Source: Apricaphanius iberus
Lineage: Eukaryota; Chordata; Actinopteri; Cyprinodontiformes; Aphaniidae
NCBI GenBank assembly: GCA_028564705.1
Contig: JAPXFQ010000166.1
Coordinates: 2,480,001 to 2,544,000 of the forward strand
Direction: 5' to 3'
Length of the DNA: 64,000 nt
Positions 47,446 through 61,133 of this stretch are shown here, in pieces (position 1 is the stretch's first letter; the number at the start of each line of letters is the position of its first letter). The notes under the pieces were generated by a model. That model searched no databases, was not told the DNA's origin, and saw only the letters and a program-made list of their open reading frames with translations. The position numbers were made by a program, and so were the translations under genes.

Positions 47446-50400
47446 GGCAAGTTTATGGCTGATTAGGACGAACGAATCGAGTTTTAAGCGTGGCCTGCTC
47501 CTGAACTTAAGTTAACTTTGTTAACTACGTTTTGTCTTGGACCATGATGTTTTTCAGTCAAAAAATTTAAAATTCCTCCATATGGACTTTGTTAAGTCTT
47601 TCTTGAAACAATGTGCTGTTCTATTATATTTAAATTTTTCATCACTTTCTTCTTTGAATACCACTTCTTATTTCTTCCTTGCTAACGAAATACAAAAGAG
47701 CACATGACCCATCCACAATAACAACAGAAAACTTCACATCAAAGCTCAGCTGAAGAGTATTTAGACTTGATTTATTTAGACTTTATGTAACCCAATTTTT
47801 GCCACAAAGACTGTGTTGAAAATGAAGTTATTGTGAAACTCAGCGAGATTAAAAGACTATAAATCCCCATTTATTCCCTGCCATATTTGCATGAGACTTT
47901 AATTTGTAAATCTGTTTTTTTAATGGCCCAAAACCTATAAAAACTGATTAGATCATCATAAACTGCTGTACGGGATTGTATCAGTCATATTTAAATAGTG
48001 ATTTTTTTTCAAAAACACAAGAGCATAGAAATGATGTGGCACTAAAATCTAGCCATAGATTAACAAACACTTATTCCTGTTTAGAAATTGTTGCTGTGAT
48101 TCAAATGTTCAAATGTTTCGTAGGTAACAGATGTTTCCTGTTATCTGTTGTATCTATGTGAGATGGTTTTACCAGTAGATGATGAAACCAAGATTCATTG
48201 GTCTGAGATTGTTCTAGGAAGTTCAGGGAGTATGAGTCAGTATTTTCAGACATGTATCCAACCCAAAAAGTGTCGAGTCCTAAATTCTGTTGAGGATCTT
48301 TGAAATATTACACATTAACCTGGCTTACCCATTATCAACATAAGAGCTTAGCAAAAATTATTCGGAGTTTAAATAAATGTGTGCTGCAAACTTTAAGATC
48401 ATCAAAACAACACTATTACCAGTAGCATTCAAAGATGTTTTATAATGCTAAACAAAGTAGAAAGATCCACAATGTGTTTACCTATCAAAAATAAATAACA
48501 AAAAGTAAAGGAAAATATGTTTTAAGTCAAACTTTTATCATAGTGCTTCGACGTGGTTTCGAGTTCTAAAACAATGCTAATTTGAGGGGGAAATTTTGAT
48601 AAAAGAAAAAAAGTTTAAAATTTGAAACTTGAACCGGTCAGAACGGCCTTAGTTGAAACAGCTGAAACTTTAACTGTGGTGTAGATCTCATCTCCTCTCG
48701 TCTCCCAGTGAACTGCATTAGGTTCCACGACAGGATGAGGGTATCCTTGTAGGAGAGCGGGCCTAAAACTCTTTATTCAGCCGGAAGAAAGTGGCTGATT
48801 TGCCTGGCCCAATTTTATGAATGTTTGGGCGGTTTTCTACTCAAGATCATTCCATCCAGTCAACAAAAAAAAACCTTTCCTCAGTTTCCACAGTAATAGC
48901 AACAATATACTCATGATTTTTCATATAATTACATACATTCAGAAAAACTTCTTTGGGCAAAACACTCCAGGGTTAAAATAATATTCATGCTCATTTAGCA
49001 TTCAGGAGGAATGCCATCAGTGTGGGACCACAGCTTGTTTTGTCCAACCTTAAGAGTCCAGCAGAGGCTTTTTCAAGCCAGTTACAGTTAAAAGTGTGTG
49101 AAACCTCAGATTTCAGTTGTTTATGATGAGATTCTAGGGCGCAGACATTTTAAATATATATATTTTTTAAATTTACATTTAAATGATCAGCCCAACTTAC
49201 GTATATACATGTGATGTCTCATTATTTTAAATATAAATCATTTTTGATTTATAAGACAAAGAACATTTTTCTCTAAATGTGTATTACATTTCATTGGTCA
49301 TCTTTACCGCTGTCCTATTTAATAGTTTTCCATTTCATGAATATTCACATATTTGATGTGTGTATTCAGAAATTATGGGAAAAGCTAACGGAAAACACTG
49401 AAGTCCCTTTAATAAAGTTGAAACCGAAAAGACAATAACCAAACGACATCGTTTAAACAGATTATGTAGACAAAGCACATACTTCTGAACACAAGGTATT
49501 TCCTGCCGTTTCTCTATAATTCCAATATTTTCCAGCTGTTTCCATGACTAAAACATTCTATTATGAAAAGCACGTTGTGATACATGAGGATTCTAAAACT
49601 GAAAAAAAGCTTAAAATCTTTAATCAAAGCCATTTAGAGATTAAGAAAGGGAAAACAAATCTTTATTTTCATGGACAATGGAAGTAAAACAGTAATTCTG
49701 CAGCTGTTAATCAGCAACATGTCCAGGGTCCTGTCCAACCAGAGCTTAACTGAAACTGAACATCTGCGTCTGTGAAAAATCCTGGAGTGTGAGGGGCTTT
49801 TTAGAGCCCAAACAAGTCATTTTCGGTAAACTGTAAATTAAGCAGCAGCATGTACTCTATATGATGACTTTATCTCAAGCAGTTCTCTCATGAATGTGAA
49901 TTTTACATTGACAACAAAGATCTTTTCCAAATCCTTAAGTTCTTTTTTTTCCTGCCTCTACTCCTACACAACTGAAAGACCTGCTGGCAGATACTGAATG
50001 TGGTTTTTGAAAAGTGATCGTTACAGCTTGTTGATCCCCTCCTCTTGGACACGTGTGTGCCCACAAGAACCAGAGCTGTGACATGAATGTGATCAGCGAT
50101 ACCCCTCCAAACACAACAATCGAGTCCTGGGTGGACTTTCAATAGAAATTCATGTTACTCAGAAATAATCCGTTTAAAGTACATTTAATACACTTATGAA
50201 TGAAATGCACAATTTTTTATGAGGACAACTACATTTTTAAAGCACCAAATTACAAATTATATCTTCAGTATGGTAATACATATATACGGCTTAAAAATTG
50301 CATTTCTTAAAGGCTTTCAGTCAATTCTGAATCTGATACAGAAGAAGAAAAAATACCTAAAAAAAATACCTAAAACATTGTTCCCATGTAATACTGGGTA

Positions 50401-52371
50401 TATAAGGGGGAATAAAACATTATTTCAATTTGTCCTAAGTGAAAACTCAATGTTCTATTTGCATTTGTAAAACACACTTTATTTTCAGATTGTGCAAAAG
50501 AGTACAGGACATACACCACATCTGTAAAAAAAAAAAAATACAACACACACACATGTTTTCATCATATTTTAGAGAGTGAACATTTAAAAACAAGGATCAT
50601 ATTATTTACAGTTGAAACTATTTCACAAAACCTATAAAAACAAAAATCTGACCAAAAATACTGCTGAGCAAAGCAATAGGACTGAGGTAGAATATAGAAA
50701 TAGAAAGACGGAGTACACAAGGCTGCAGTTTTTCCAGATTATCACTCTGACTATAAATATAAATGTTTTTAATCGTTAGAAAATTTTAAAAGCAGAGGTG
50801 CAACAAAGCTTAAAGGTGCTTTAATATGTCTACTGTTCTTTAAGACCATAGCTGAACAGGCGAACAAAACAAGACCTATTTGTTTAATCATTAATGTGAA
50901 GAAGCATGTCCTTTTTTAGAATAAAACAATTAATGCAAATCAACATAGTGACAAACATATGTGTCTCCTCTAATTGTGCTGCACAGCCTCGGCCATTCCA
51001 AAGTGCACAAACTACAGTTCAGTGTTGCGATCTTTTACGTGTACTCGCACCATTAACATAGAAACATCTCTGTACTTGAACCGTGCAACACATTCAACAG
51101 TCATAGGTGGGGGCAGGATTGTGGGTTGAGAGCCTATCTTGAGTAACGGGGGGCATCTTGGGCCTTTAAAATTCTCATTTGAAACAACATAAAGAGGAAG
51201 TATGGTGGGTGATGTGTCTGTGTGACTGGGATTCCTCCTGAGGAGCTGGCCCAAGTAGCTGGGGAGACCGAAGTCTGGGTCTCTCTGCTTAAAGTGACAG
51301 GTATAGTTTTTGCAGTACATCTTTGACAATAGCCATTAAAATGTTATGTAATAAATATATTGGCGATACTATAAAATATGACTTTAAAAATCCGTTTTAA
51401 AATACATAGGCGCGTGTCCTCTTTTCAGGGGAAGGCCATATTAAATGACGTCTTTACTTTTACAAGAGCCCGGATGGACAAAGCGCACGGAACAAGCCCG
51501 CTTTTAAAACATTGATTTTCACTCAAAACGCAAAAAAAGTTTCGCCATAAATACATTTTTACCTCTTCGCTAGTTCCAAGCGATGAAAGAGAGACTTATG
51601 TGCTCGTCATGTTTCTGCAAATAGATAATTCTCAGGGAATTGAATGTTTGAAAACAGCACTAGTTGGACCTCCGTTGTTGAGTCTCATACTCGAAGACAC
51701 AGATGCCGCATGCTTGTTATAATTTAGGTATGCACTGCCCCCTACTGGCCGAAAATCACACACTGTACCTTTAAGCTACTGTCCCCGCAACCCGACCCTG
51801 GATAAGATGAGGACAGTGGATGGATGGATGGATGGATGAGTGTTATTTGTTGGTAAAAAAAAAAAACTAAGATGTTTGGTACCTTGTGGTCTAAATATTC
51901 ATAAGTAGAAGGAAAATTATAACCCATTCAATCTCTATAAATGTATCTGTAAAATCATAAGCAAATGTATATATTGTAATAACTATTCAAAACCAAATTA
52001 TTAAGTAATCTGTACAGGATTAAATACAGTGGGATCAGTATACATTCTTGTGTATGAAAACCAACTTCTATCTTTAATATAAAAAAAAATTGTAAACATA
52101 ATTATATCTGTGTAATTAAAATATTTCAGCACCAGCTGTTCAATTCATGATAATATTTATAAACTGTTCTGTATTCACAGATTTTGTATTCCTATAAAAA
52201 GACCACCATCAAAATACTATATGCCAAGATGATAATGAACCATTTTTACTGGAGATTACAGTGATTCATGGTGAGACAAAAAGCTTTTATGTATCTTAGG
52301 ACTCGTCTGCACAAGAGTCATGGTATCCAACCAGTGGGCACTTTCTGCTTTTTCCTCAGACTTCAAAAGCG
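47446..52371. other. Stretch 3' of crispld2, includes its 3' UTR
   Basis: The crispld2 3' UTR must begin at 52371 and run leftward; its end is unknown. A minus-strand frame at 51012-51329 is open for 105 codons without a known motif. A GC-richer block at 48690-48850 resembles neither gene nor known repeat. At 51400-51765 SINE/MITE-like DNA is present. Confidence 0.4.
51765..51842 (-). repeat. Fish short repeat with GGAT tandem tail
   Basis: The text gcaacccgaccctggataag followed by gtggatggatggatggatgg is the usual end of a common teleost short repeat. The preceding actgccccctactggc word is also typical of fish SINE/MITE ends. Confidence 0.5.
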
Positions 52372-52423
52372 TCACACCTTCACGGGAAAGAGTCTAAAGG
52401 AGCCTCCGTCTGTGTTGCTTTTG
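52372..52423 (-). CDS. crispld2: crispld2 last coding exon
   Basis: The acceptor is atctttag. Joined to the previous exon by a split Ser codon it reads [17 protein letters not shown] and then TGA at 52372-52374. It matches the family end LGTPRDGKAFRIFAVRQ in length and in the FRxFxV pattern, though GKAF has become GGSF. The 3' UTR must extend to lower coordinates; its end was not determined. Confidence 0.8.
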
Positions 52424-55400
52424 CTAAAGATAGACACAAGAAAATTTGTTATCTTTGCTGTTAGAGATCTAAACATCATCTAGGAAATCTGAAATGTGAA
52501 TTAACTGTGTTTACGGAACCCCCATAACTCTATGCTGGCTAGATAAAGTATTCACACCTTTACAATTAAAAACATCTATGTATTTAAAGGGATTATATGT
52601 GTTACATTTTATTTACAAATAAAAATCTGAAAAGAGTGGAGTGCATTTGTATTCAGCCTCAATGCTTCATTACTCTGTAGAACCACCTTTGTGCTGCAAT
52701 TAGATTCTTGGGTAATGTTTCTAACAGGGTTTGTATGGCTACAGACTGAATCTTCTGCCAAATTCTATTTTAAAATTAGCTCCAGCTCATTCAAATTATG
52801 TTAATTTCCAAGTATCGCCACAGATAATAGGTGTTGTGTTTGGGCCAATTTAACACAGGAATGCTTAGATCTCAATCATTCCATTGTAGCTCTGGCTGTA
52901 TGCTATTTGGTTCTGATGAATGTTGCAGCTTCTGTGGGATGTTGAAGCTAGTATTATTGCAAATATTGTATTTTACTACAACTTCAGGTGCCGCAAGAAC
53001 GAAAGAAATCCATCAAAAAATAAATTACGAGTTCATATCCTGGGTTGAAACCTCCATGAAACTGCTGTTTGCACAATGACTCACTGCACCAGTGTTCTTG
53101 AGTGTGACTTTTTTTTTGTTCCTACATGAGCCCACTCACTGATATTAATTAGCTCATTAGCAGAAAGACCTTGAAGCTGTGCCACGATCAATAACCACGA
53201 TAGAGTAGAACAACCGGAGTCCTACAATAATTGTAACTGAAGTCAGATAATTGTTGGTGTAGGAAAGCTGGCAGATTGGCTGACAGCATCTCCATCTGAA
53301 GTAATTGTATATGCTATAATTACAGTCGCAGCAGCACAGAGCAATCCAAATTACCCACGCTGCCATGATATTGGCACATGGTTCTAACTCCTCCACAGGC
53401 ACTTACTGACCTCCTGTCCCAATGCCCTGAGTGCGGCCTTCACAGCTCTGCATTAGGTTTCAAACAGTCAGACTTGAATTGCATTTAGCTATTCAGCACT
53501 TTGCTCAGTCATTTGAAATGTATGGATAAGCAAACAGCCAGTGTGTGGCCTATCCACACACCAAACCACACCATTACTCTTCCATCCCCATTTGCCAGTA
53601 GGGCTGACCACGAGGAGTTTCTAGCCTGAGCTTAGTCCAGTGGAGCTAACCAAAGACATGAAAGTGATTTCTGAAACATGGCGTGCACGCAGAGGGACCA
53701 CTGCACGCACTGTTACCGTGAACATCGATCAAGCAGCTTTCTCTGGCATGGTCTGCATTGTCTCGTCAAATTTACTTGTCAGCTTTAATGTTCATATAAA
53801 AAATTTAGCTGACTGTGATTTTATTAAATATCAACAAATTGTACAACAACCCATGTATAATGCTGTATTTTGAATTAAAACCTGAAATACTTTATTTATC
53901 TACTTAAGCCATATCACCCTACACAACCTCATTTATATTTATATTTTAAAACTAAAATGTCCAAAGCGGGGTGCTACCTTAAACGTTCTGCAAATATTAA
54001 AATAATGTATTTGGTTTTGTAAGGCAAATTGTTTTATTTGTTTTCTGTAAAGATTTGCATGGTACAGAAGTTGCAGTTTTGCTTTGCAGCAAAAAAGGTC
54101 CAGGGTTAAAAAACCCAGGAAGGGGGTAACTTGGTGTCCTCCCACAGTTCAAAAACATGCAAGTAAAAAAAAAAAAGACATTTCTAATCACCCTTTAGTG
54201 TGGGTGCTAGCATTTTTGTGCTCCGCAGTGTTGCCTTGAACGACATGCAACCTGTCATCCTGTGGAGATTGGCAACATAAGCAAGTTTCGGAAATGGACT
54301 GATAGATGTTTTGAATTAGAAGCAGGAAGGGATTTTGAAATATGGATTTCAGATTTTTCTAATGTGAACAGAATAAAGAAGAATTGTCATTTTTAATAAA
54401 TAACCTTTAGTTTAAATTTTCTCTAAATGTTTTTACAGCCAAGGAGGCCAGGTGGTTTCTCAACTACTGAACACTTGGCCTGAATGTTATTTAGCTATGC
54501 ATGCTTTTTTTTTTTGCAGTTTTTTATTTTTTTATTATTAGTATTCAAACTAAATTAATTAATCTCTGAAGTAAATTGCAACAACTTAAACAGGAGGCAA
54601 CATTTATTTACCTTTGTGTATTTTATAAATGAATAACAACCTCAATAGAACACCAATATGAAGAAAGTTAGTGTACTAAACAGTGCGGATACCTTTCAGA
54701 TTGGATGCCATTTTTTGGGACTCCATTATAACTCTTTCTTCTTTCCAGTGGCAAAACATCAACAACACCACCGTCTGCGTTGATGACTCCTGCATGGATT
54801 GCTGCTTTACAAATGCTAGAGCTCTGTAAAGAATGGAAAGGATGAGAAAACTTTTACATTCTTAAAAAAAAAACTCTTTCAACACCTAGCATGCGCACAC
54901 ACACGGAGTGTGCAGAAGTCTGGCTCTAGCACAACAAGCCAAAAGTTCTTATCAGCAGAGTATAATTATTCAATTCTAATCTAAACACAGATCACACTCT
55001 AGAGTCATGCAATGATGTTAACCAGAGGTTTTATATTCCATGTTTAACCAACATTTAGCCTCCTTACCACTTTAGAAACATATCTGTGTGCCTTGATTTG
55101 CAAAATACTCTAACGCCGTGTTAAGAGCTATAGGCCTTGTTTGGTGCTGTAATCTCTACACAGTGGACAGAAATAAATGGTAGCTTCATCAATGAATAAC
55201 TCTGCATAATCCTGTGTGGCTGTGCAGATTGGCGGCTTAACAATTCCCCTCCTTCAATTGAATATGATGTTCAGTTCAAGAAAAAAAATACATACACACA
55301 TTTGAAGCTTAAAGGATCCAATGATCCAACAATTGAAATAGTTAATCGCAGCAAATATTGAAAGGTGTTTTATCTAAATAAAACGCAAAAGTAAAGTTTG

Positions 55401-58400
55401 AATTACTAGTTCAGTCTTAAAATTATTGAACCCTTTGTGACAAACATCTCTAGTACTTAATAAAGTGCTCTTTGTTGTTATGATCAGCTGCAAACATAGA
55501 CAAAGAACTTCCTAGCTCCCTCCTCTTGGGCAAAGGCTTCTAGTTCACTAATATTCTTGAGTTTGCACACTTTAATTGGTTATTTTTCAATCCTGCAGTC
55601 TTTAACTTATTCCAAAAAAACAACTTTGGCAGACTTTTTCATATGCTTAGTGTAATTGTCCTGTTTAAAGTTTCAATGACTCCCAGGCTCTAACTTCTTC
55701 ACATACAGGATTCTTTCGCAGGATTTGCTGACGGCTGACTTAATCAATTTTTTCCTTCAAATGCTGCTATTTGCCTCTGTATGAGGAAGCAAAGCTTTCC
55801 CAGATCATGATTCAACCAAACTGGCATGCTTCTCTGTAGGGACAGAGACCTTTTCAGTGTCAGCTCCATTATTCCTCTTGTGAAAATACAGCTGATTCAT
55901 AGGCCTGACAATATTACGTTTTTATTCATCTTTGTGAGAAAGCCAGAATGGATTTTACTTGTGCGTTTGGGTCACTAATGGTATGTGTCTTGGTGTTAAG
56001 GCATTGAGTTCTTCGGCTTTGAGTTGTAGAGACTGAAACCTATATGTATCATGCTGCTGTCCACTAAGTGAACCATTCTGATATTATTTGATTTACTGAC
56101 CAACTCTAAAAAAAAAATTTTTTTAAAGTCAAGGTAACCAAAGTCCTTTACAATAAAAATAAATCTATAAAACCTAAAGTAATTGCCTTAAATTGTCAAA
56201 AAGGCAGAACCAGATAATAATTTGACTGCTTTCCAGAAGTGTTTGTTCTACAGATGTTTGATCACATATTGGTGTGTATTACTCAGATCAGAAACCTGCA
56301 CACAGTATTAAGAGTAAAACAGTATTTTACAAAAACATTTGTATGCAAAGAAGTATTAGTTATCATGATAAGATGTATGTGAAGAGAAATTAAAGGTTTA
56401 CATCATTTTGTCCACTTAGTTTTGAACTGGAGCTCTTACTAAGTTTCACAAGAATCCTAAATGTACAAACCGCCCAGAGTAAAAAGCATACAAGAGCAGC
56501 TTTGAAGATCTTTCAGCTGGATTTATGATTATGTTTGTAAATATTTATTGATGCTCACGTCTGCATAGATGTTGCTTCCAACCACAGGCGACCAGTAGGT
56601 AGGCTGAGTCTTACAGCCGGCTGGACAGATGATTCTAAGAACCCCGGAATTAGATAAGAGTTACAAATTATGTTTCATTTGTGAACAATAAGTGGCTGTA
56701 TGAGGATTTATGATAACATCATTCAAGTCACATTATAGTCTTATAATCAATCTTATAATTCTATCTTAAAAACTTTAAATGTTCGCAGCATTAAACTCTT
56801 AAGGGTCTTAAAGGCGTTTGACATTTTAAAGAAATTCATTCAGTAAATAAAATAAAAACCAGTGCAGGCACCTTGGGCAGTGTGAGAATGGTTGTTTAAA
56901 AGGGCAGATTTCAGCCACTGTGGTGTAGCAATCAGCATTGTATTCTGTCAATCAGAGAGAAAAGAAGATTAGTTATTATACCATATTAACATACATTATA
57001 ATATTCACCATGTTCTATCAGCCGTTTTGATTCCACATACTACTTTACTAAATAAATATTGATTTACTCACCTTTCACTTCGGCCACTACAAAGGAGTTG
57101 CCAGGTTTATATTTGCTATAAAAACAGAGAGATGCATTAACTTTTGTGTTTTGATTGATAAAGTTTAAAAACCAAACATAAAATTATTTTGATAGGATAA
57201 AAAATATATGATATATAATCAATCAATCAATCAATATAAGAATTTGTCTCATATTCATGAGTGGTAAATGTTGCTATCGTGCATCTTGTTTTCTGGTTCC
57301 ACTAATGGAATAGGGCTCTGGTGCAATAAGTTTGATTCAAAATTGACCTTCGCATTTAGTTGGTTTTATTTTACAGATATTTCTGAGCACTATTTATAGC
57401 GCCATTTTCATTTCAAAATGGAGTTGGAAAGAGTATCTGTATCTACCTGAGAGATTCAACTCCATTTTTTGTTGATCTGACAAAGAATGGCAACTTGTCT
57501 GTCCTTGTGACGTCAACCAGCCCCCCATTGTTGTCGATGACGCCAGCATGTATAGCAGCTCGGCAAATACTGGATTGCTGTAACAAGAATAAGTGCACTT
57601 TAATGTTTTCATCAATGTTATAAATTGTTGTAAGACGCAAGGTGCTTCTTTTTCGACTCACCACATCGTAAGAAACAGTCCCCCAAACTTTCCCTTTGTT
57701 ACTTAAACAATTTGAAGGACAATTGTGTCTGCAGAAAAATGAAACAGGTGCAGATTAGAGAAGTGTGTTCCAAGTTAATTACAGTAATTTCCCACTAAAA
57801 ATCCTCATGTCCTGACCTGTTGCAGGTGGCTCCTTTACACTTGTCCCGCAGTCTCGTCTCACACTTAATGTTGTGAGCTGCAATAATGAGACATATTGGA
57901 ATTAAATACCAAACAGAAGAAGTATATATGTATATATAATCTATTCCTGTGTGTACCAAGATAAGGGTTCCTGGGATTCTTTGGGGTTGATGTCCTTGGG
58001 GTGACAGGTTTGGGGGAGAAGGCCTTTCTTGCAGGTTTCCTTGGAGGTCTGGGGGTTGGCCTGGAGGTAGTATGAGGTGGGAGAGGAACCTGAGGTTTTT
58101 CCACCTCATTCATGTCCTCTGTCTCCGTGCGCTGAGTGTCTGGTAGAGTGCATATAGGATGAGGTATTCATTGAAGAAAAAATACGTTGGCAATTAAATT
58201 TAAGAATTTTACAAGATTGGGTTTGAGCTGTTTAATGTCTCTCTTAGTGTGCATTGCTGCTGCACATTTTATCTGTACCTCTGTATCTATCAAATAGAAT
58301 GTAGTAGATAACTGTGAAGTTGAAGAAAAATGCCACCTGGTCTTAAAAATTCTCTTATAAGCTAAGGTCTAATAATATAAAAAGTCTTTAAATCCCTTAA

Positions 58401-61045
58401 GTCAAAACCAACTTTCAGAACCAACTCATCCTGAAACAGGAATCATTGGAACTTACAGCTAGAAGACTTTCTGGGTTTGTCTCTTCAAGATTTAAGCCTC
58501 TAGAAAATATTTTATGCAAAGGTTTCTACAAAGCAGCTTAACATCTATAAAGTTTGATAGATAGCATCTGTAAACGTATATTTCGAAGGCTTGCAACAGA
58601 TTCTAGCAGGAACTCTTGCAATTGTAAAACAGAGAGTTTGATTCCATCTTCCTCCCCTGTCAGATGTCCACGTTCCAACCCCAAGAAAGGTACAAGTCTC
58701 AGTCAGACTCTTCACTCCAAAATTGAGGCAAAGTTTCAGACATTTTTGATGTTATAGTTGCATTCACATCCCTTTTTTGATATAGTGTTACTTTTAATCA
58801 GAGTCATCAGTAACAAACTGAGAAAGGGAGGGAGAGTTGGAAATTAAAATTCAGATTCCCCCTGAAGCCCTAGTCATAAGCTGACCTTGGTAACGTCTGC
58901 AGATTGGTTTGTGAATGCATGTTTTTTTTAAGTGTGAATGGATACATGTGACCTGTTGCTTAAATTTATTTTAATAAAAAAGTCATTCAGACTGTAAATG
59001 TGCATTTCAATTGCAGTTAATTTAAAACATCTTCAGAACTAAGAAAAAAGTCCAGCTGCTTCTGTTTAAGCATTTAAAATTACATTGACCTGAGTCACTG
59101 ATGTTTTTTTCCACCAATTTACTTCCAGTGCTCAGTTTGTGCATTGCTTAACATCAATTCTTTCTGTTTCCACCACCGTTTGCTCTGGCACCAATAAATT
59201 GGTGCCACCCACCCAACCTTGAGCTGGACCATAGGAAAGAAGGACTTTAAGCAGGAGCTTGAGGTTAGGGAAGGGTAACCAAAAACCAATCAAAAAGCTA
59301 TGCTTTCAATTCCTGAGTTAGGTTTTATTATTATTATTATTAGTAGTAGTAGTAGTATTATTATTAATAATATTATTATTATTGCTGTCTGTTTACTTTA
59401 ATGCCCAAAAACCAAAATATTAATAGCAGTAAAAATCTGGCTCTAGCACCAGTCCTGGTTAAGCACTTGAAACATATATGTGGAAAAACTTTAAAGAAAA
59501 GTTTTGAAACAAAACACACTGAAAAGTGACAACACTTTTGCTATGGACTGTGAGTTTCTAACTTTAACTTCAGGTAACTCCTCTGACCATTTTTTATGTC
59601 TTTTCATAATCACAGAGGAATCTTTTACCTGTGTAGCACAGATTGTTTCTACATCCTCCTCCGTAGCTTGGAGGGCACTGGGAACAAGGGCGACCATGTT
59701 GATATGGGGCCTCTCCGATCCAGTTTCCCCTGCACGGACAGGCAAAATTAATCATTAAAGTATGGTGGCTTTGTTATAATCACAGGAAACTCCTTGTACA
59801 TAACAAATAGAAATATTGAAGTAATTTAAATCTTAAATTTAGATACATTTTAATACCAGCAGGTGTCAAAACATACATTTTTTAACATTTGCTAACCACG
59901 TACAGGATAATGCAAATGAGTCTAGAGGTTGTTAATGAACAGTGGAACATGGAGGATTACTAATCTTACTTAGGGGAATAGTTGCACACAAGGTAAACAG
60001 CGTTCTCCCATATTTCTCCCCAGACGTTCATCCTTGGACAGACGTGCACAGCACAGCCCACTCGGTTTGTGGTTGCCCAAACCAGCTGAAATGAGGGAAA
60101 ATAAATAAAGGGCCAAAGTTAGAAGTGGGATTTTCTGAATGAAAAGACTTTATATTTCTAGACTGAGATTTCTCACAGTCATTAATTCAAGAAGAAACAC
60201 TTAAAATGAAAGTTTTAATTAACATGGACACAGGGACCTGCTAGGGTCTTTTATTCTCCCTTAGTCTGGTGTGATATTTTCATAACCCTATTAAAAGGAA
60301 GGAAGTGCTTATTTTTTTTAAACATTTTGAATATGTTTTTTAACTGGTCTGCTTAGGTTTAAATGTCAAAATATTCAAAAGATGTATGAAAACATGCAAC
60401 TGTAGACGTGCTACAGATAAATCAAACCCCAATACCTCCCTCCGAAACACACGCCTGCTCCCCCTCCTCAGGAATGTTCATCTTTTTCCTTGTATGCTTA
60501 GAGGCCGCTGGAAGCTGTGAGTCAGCACACAGACTAACATGTGTCTCTAAATCAGCACAATGCAATCAAAAGGTAGCATTAGAGTGCAACAGCCTAGATG
60601 GCAAATGCTTCTTCAAACAGAGGACAGACAGTCAGGTGATGGCTCTACCCCTCCTGATCCTGTCAGCAGCATCTTCAAAGGAACCCAGGTCAGGCAGTGC
60701 AGGATGTCTGCTGGGTCTGGAAATGACTGCCAGATTAAAGTGATCAGGTTTCAGCGTGAAAGCAAAGAGGAGAGTGTGAATATTTCTGTATAGTCAACCC
60801 AACACCTTTGAATGCGACTGTAGGTCAGCTCTTCTCTCTATGGATCCTGGTTAGGCTCATTTAGACATTTACTTATTTACGGCATCACTCTTTGCGCAAG
60901 ATAGTATACTAAACAATTGCTGATCCAGCTAAGAATGTAATTATACTTAACTGTCGATTACGTAACTGCTACTAAACTGATTTGGTATTTTTATTAAACT
61001 CTAATGAAATTGTTATGTTCGCAGGAAACTACAGTGCATTGCAAA

Positions 61046-61133
<88 letters not shown>

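Noticed and set aside
49903..50142. Minus-strand frame with several Cys
   Set aside because: Short, no family signature, ends in a Lys-rich low-complexity tail; most likely chance.
51012..51329. Minus-strand frame of 105 codons
   Set aside because: No known motif, no partner exons and no composition signal. It lies in the likely 3' flank of crispld2.
52268..52483. Plus-strand frame ending [18 protein letters not shown], reminiscent of the CRISPLD C-terminus FRIFAVRQ
   Set aside because: It lies opposite the true minus-strand last exon. The minus strand gives an acceptor, correct phase and stop, so the plus-strand likeness is coincidence.
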